This document shows positions 7,411-8,811 of a DNA stretch of 8,811 bases, piece by piece. Under the pieces are notes generated by a model that saw only the letters and a list, made by a program, of their open reading frames with translations, made no database searches and was not told where the DNA came from. The DNA comes from an uncultured Fidelibacterota bacterium (GTDB lineage Bacteria > Marinisomatota > Marinisomatia > Marinisomatales > UBA1611), in the NCBI GenBank assembly GCA_913041325.1, contig CAJWHU010000055.1:1-8811 (forward strand), written 5' to 3'. The position numbers were made by a program, and so were the translations under genes. Position 1 is the stretch's first letter. Each line of letters begins with the position of its first letter.

Positions 7411-7432
7411 TGCTACCCAAAAACTCCTTTAA
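7383..7432 (-). promoter_or_regulatory. Inverted repeat enclosing the mraY ribosome binding site and start codon
   Basis: Arms at 7422-7432 (mRNA UUAAAGGAGUU) and 7383-7393 (AACUCCUUUAA) are perfectly complementary over 11 bp. The 28-nt loop holds the murF stop and mraY ATG. The upstream arm contains the only good Shine-Dalgarno of mraY; the downstream arm is mraY codons 6-10. If it folds, the site is hidden until ribosomes finishing murF open it. The pairing is seen in the sequence; the function is inferred. Confidence 0.5.
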
Positions 7433-8750
7433 TTACTTTCTCCATGGCCATGCCGCGAGATCCTTTAAAAAGCACCTTGTCTCCAGGGTTTAGATTGTCT
7501 TTTAATGATAGAATTAAACTCTTTTTTGATTCAAAATGCCTATGATCGATGCTTTTCAATAAAATATTGCCGGTGTGCTTAGTGTAGTCTCCAACAGTAT
7601 AAACTTGATCTAGTTCTAGCTCATTGCATTTTTTACCAACATTACGATGCTGGCTGATAGACTCATCTCCAAGCTCATACATGTCTCCAAAAACGAATAC
7701 ACATCTTCCCTCGCTTGATAAAGCTTTTAGGTAATTTAGCGCTGCTAATACTGATGTTAAATTCGCATTATAGGTATCATCAATAATCATGATATTATTT
7801 ACCTGCTTGACAAAACATCTTCCTTTTGGCGCAGAAAATGACTTGATCTTGCTTTCCAGAGTCTTCCAGCTAATACCCATACTAATTGCAATGGCAGAAG
7901 CAGCTATACAATTTTTGATATATGATAAATTAAATGAATTCGTTTTTATTACGTTTGTATCAAGAATTATAGTGAGAGATCCAGTCTGCTCTTGATAGAT
8001 GTCTGCAGGAAAATCACAATTATGGTTTAAGCCAAAAGTAACTTTTTTTCCGGGTATGTCAAATTCGGAGATAAAATGATCTGCCATGTTAACAAATGAT
8101 ATTCCATTATCAAGAGATTTAAACAGGGCTTGTTTTTCATTAGCTATAGCCCCGATTGATCCAAAGCCTTCCAAGTGCGCTTGAGCAATATTGGTAATTA
8201 GTCCATGAGTTGGGTTTGCAATTTCGCATAACTTTTTTATTTCGCCCGGCGCGCTTGCACCCATCTCAAGAATTGAAATGTCATGCTTAGGCTCTAACTC
8301 TAGTAAGGAAAGGGGAAGTCCAATACGAGTATTGAAGTTCCCCTTTGTGGCATGCACTTCGAATTCTTGTGATAAAATATATGTGAGCAGTTCTTTAGTG
8401 GTCGTCTTACCATTTGAACCAGTTATTCCAACTATGGGAATGTCAAATTTACTTCTCCATCTATTTGATATTTTTCCTATTTCAATAGCTGGATCATCCA
8501 CCATAATTTGTTGTATACCTAAATTTTCTTTAATATCCTGAACCAATACAGCAGAAGCCCCCGCAATTTCAGATTGTTTTAAAAAATTATGGCCGTCATA
8601 ATTATTGCCTTTTAAAGCAATAAATAAATCACCTTTCTCAATTTTTCTAGTGTCAGTCGAAATGCCATTCAATGGTCTGTTAAGTTTAACTTTTGTAGTT
8701 TCCTCAAAAACAGATGCAAACATTTCGGGGTGATTTATAGTAATCCTCAT
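7413..8750 (-). CDS. murF: UDP-N-acetylmuramoyl-tripeptide--D-alanyl-D-alanine ligase MurF
   Basis: ATP-dependent cytoplasmic ligase that adds the D-Ala-D-Ala dipeptide, completing the UDP-MurNAc-pentapeptide. N-terminal domain: STDTRKIEKGDLFIALKG (31-48) and DGHNF (52-56). Central domain: GITGSNGKTTTKE (108-120), KGNFNTRIGLPL (136-147), LEMGAS (161-166), the MurF-type AQAHLEGFGS (189-198) and probable carbamylated Lys206. C-terminal domain: GRCFVKQ (300-306), DDTYNAN (324-330), GDMYELG (355-361) and KGSRGMAME (429-437). The 445-aa length is normal. Oddity: the usual GxHNxxN between the central and C-terminal domains reads NLSYIKN (274-280), so the His and first Asn are replaced by Ser and Tyr. 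The start overlaps the murE stop as ATGA, with GAGG 7 nt upstream. Confidence 0.97.
   Translation of the reverse strand: MRITINHPEMFASVFEETTKVKLNRPLNGISTDTRKIEKGDLFIALKGNNYDGHNFLKQSEIAGASAVLVQDIKENLGIQQIMVDDPAIEIGKISNRWRSKFDIPIVGITGSNGKTTTKELLTYILSQEFEVHATKGNFNTRIGLPLSLLELEPKHDISILEMGASAPGEIKKLCEIANPTHGLITNIAQAHLEGFGSIGAIANEKQALFKSLDNGISFVNMADHFISEFDIPGKKVTFGLNHNCDFPADIYQEQTGSLTIILDTNVIKTNSFNLSYIKNCIAASAIAISMGISWKTLESKIKSFSAPKGRCFVKQVNNIMIIDDTYNANLTSVLAALNYLKALSSEGRCVFVFGDMYELGDESISQHRNVGKKCNELELDQVYTVGDYTKHTGNILLKSIDHRHFESKKSLILSLKDNLNPGDKVLFKGSRGMAMEKVIKGVFG
8309..8346 (-). repeat. Near-perfect hairpin inside murF
   Basis: Arms of 18 nt around a 2-nt centre. On the mRNA AAAGGGGAA pairs with UUCCCCUUU and CAAUAC with GUAUUG. 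Between them are one C-C mismatch, one U-A pair and one U-G wobble. It covers codons 136-147, the KGNFNTRIGLPL motif. Confidence 0.6.
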
Positions 8751-8811
8751 AAATATTCCTCTATTATCAGCAGGTCTGAGTAATTGAATTTTTCACCGTT
8801 AACTTCTTGGT
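8747..8811 (-). CDS. murE: C-terminal end of MurE, UDP-MurNAc-tripeptide synthetase (partial)
   Basis: Twenty codons and a TGA stop enter from the right edge in one open frame, reading QEVNGEKFNYSDLLIIEEYL. This resembles the usual MurE tail, where a GKGHE-type motif is followed by a (Q)xxNGxxxxFxDxxxxxxxL stretch. It sits directly before murF, where murE normally lies, and its stop overlaps the murF ATG (ATGA). The substrate-deciding motif (DNPR-type for meso-diaminopimelate) is outside the window, so the third amino acid cannot be predicted. The call rests on a short tail plus gene order. Confidence 0.75.
   Translation of the reverse strand, partial: QEVNGEKFNYSDLLIIEEYL
8758..8761 (-). 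promoter_or_regulatory. murF ribosome binding site
   Basis: GAGG lies 7 nt before the murF ATG, inside the murE tail. The spacing is good and consistent with translational coupling through the ATGA overlap. Confidence 0.7.

Noticed and set aside
2140..8541. Plus-strand open frames of 64-118 codons scattered across the window
   Set aside because: All lie antisense to well-conserved genes, show no recognisable domains and have no clear ribosome binding sites or operon context; they are shadows.

Overview
This window is a leftward-transcribed stretch of a bacterial division and cell wall (dcw) cluster. All genes lie on the minus strand. In transcription order (right to left) they are the 3' end of murE, then murF, mraY, murD, ftsW, murG, murC, murB and the 5' part of ftsQ. 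The DNA is clearly AT-rich. I see no rRNA, tRNA, CRISPR, mobile element, promoter or convincing intrinsic terminator. There is no intergenic space longer than 2 nt, so the window looks like the inside of one long polycistronic operon whose promoter and end lie outside.

Organism: a peptidoglycan-making, probably Gram-negative bacterium. The short MurB, the MurG sequence style (EQNSFPG, NPVRKGI) and the MraY N-terminus look more like the Fibrobacteres-Chlorobi-Bacteroidetes/Marinimicrobia side of the tree than like Proteobacteria. This is an impression from memory, not a placement.

How the genes work together: MurB and MurC make UDP-MurNAc and add L-Ala. MurD adds D-Glu, MurE the third residue, and MurF D-Ala-D-Ala. 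MraY moves the phospho-MurNAc-pentapeptide onto undecaprenyl phosphate (lipid I), and MurG adds GlcNAc (lipid II). FtsW polymerises lipid II at the septum, and FtsQ helps recruit and regulate the divisome. The D-Ala-D-Ala ligase gene (ddl), often found between murB and ftsQ, is absent here: murB and ftsQ overlap directly.

No unknown protein system is present. The less ordinary signals are at the RNA level. Several long, nearly perfect inverted repeats sit inside coding regions: in murF, at the murF/mraY junction over the mraY ribosome binding site, inside mraY, and twice near the 3' end of murD. In some of them the non-Watson-Crick positions become G-U pairs only on the sense mRNA. MurF also lacks one asparagine normally invariant in Mur ligases. 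Two starts were set inside longer open frames: murD at 6307 and murG at 3781.
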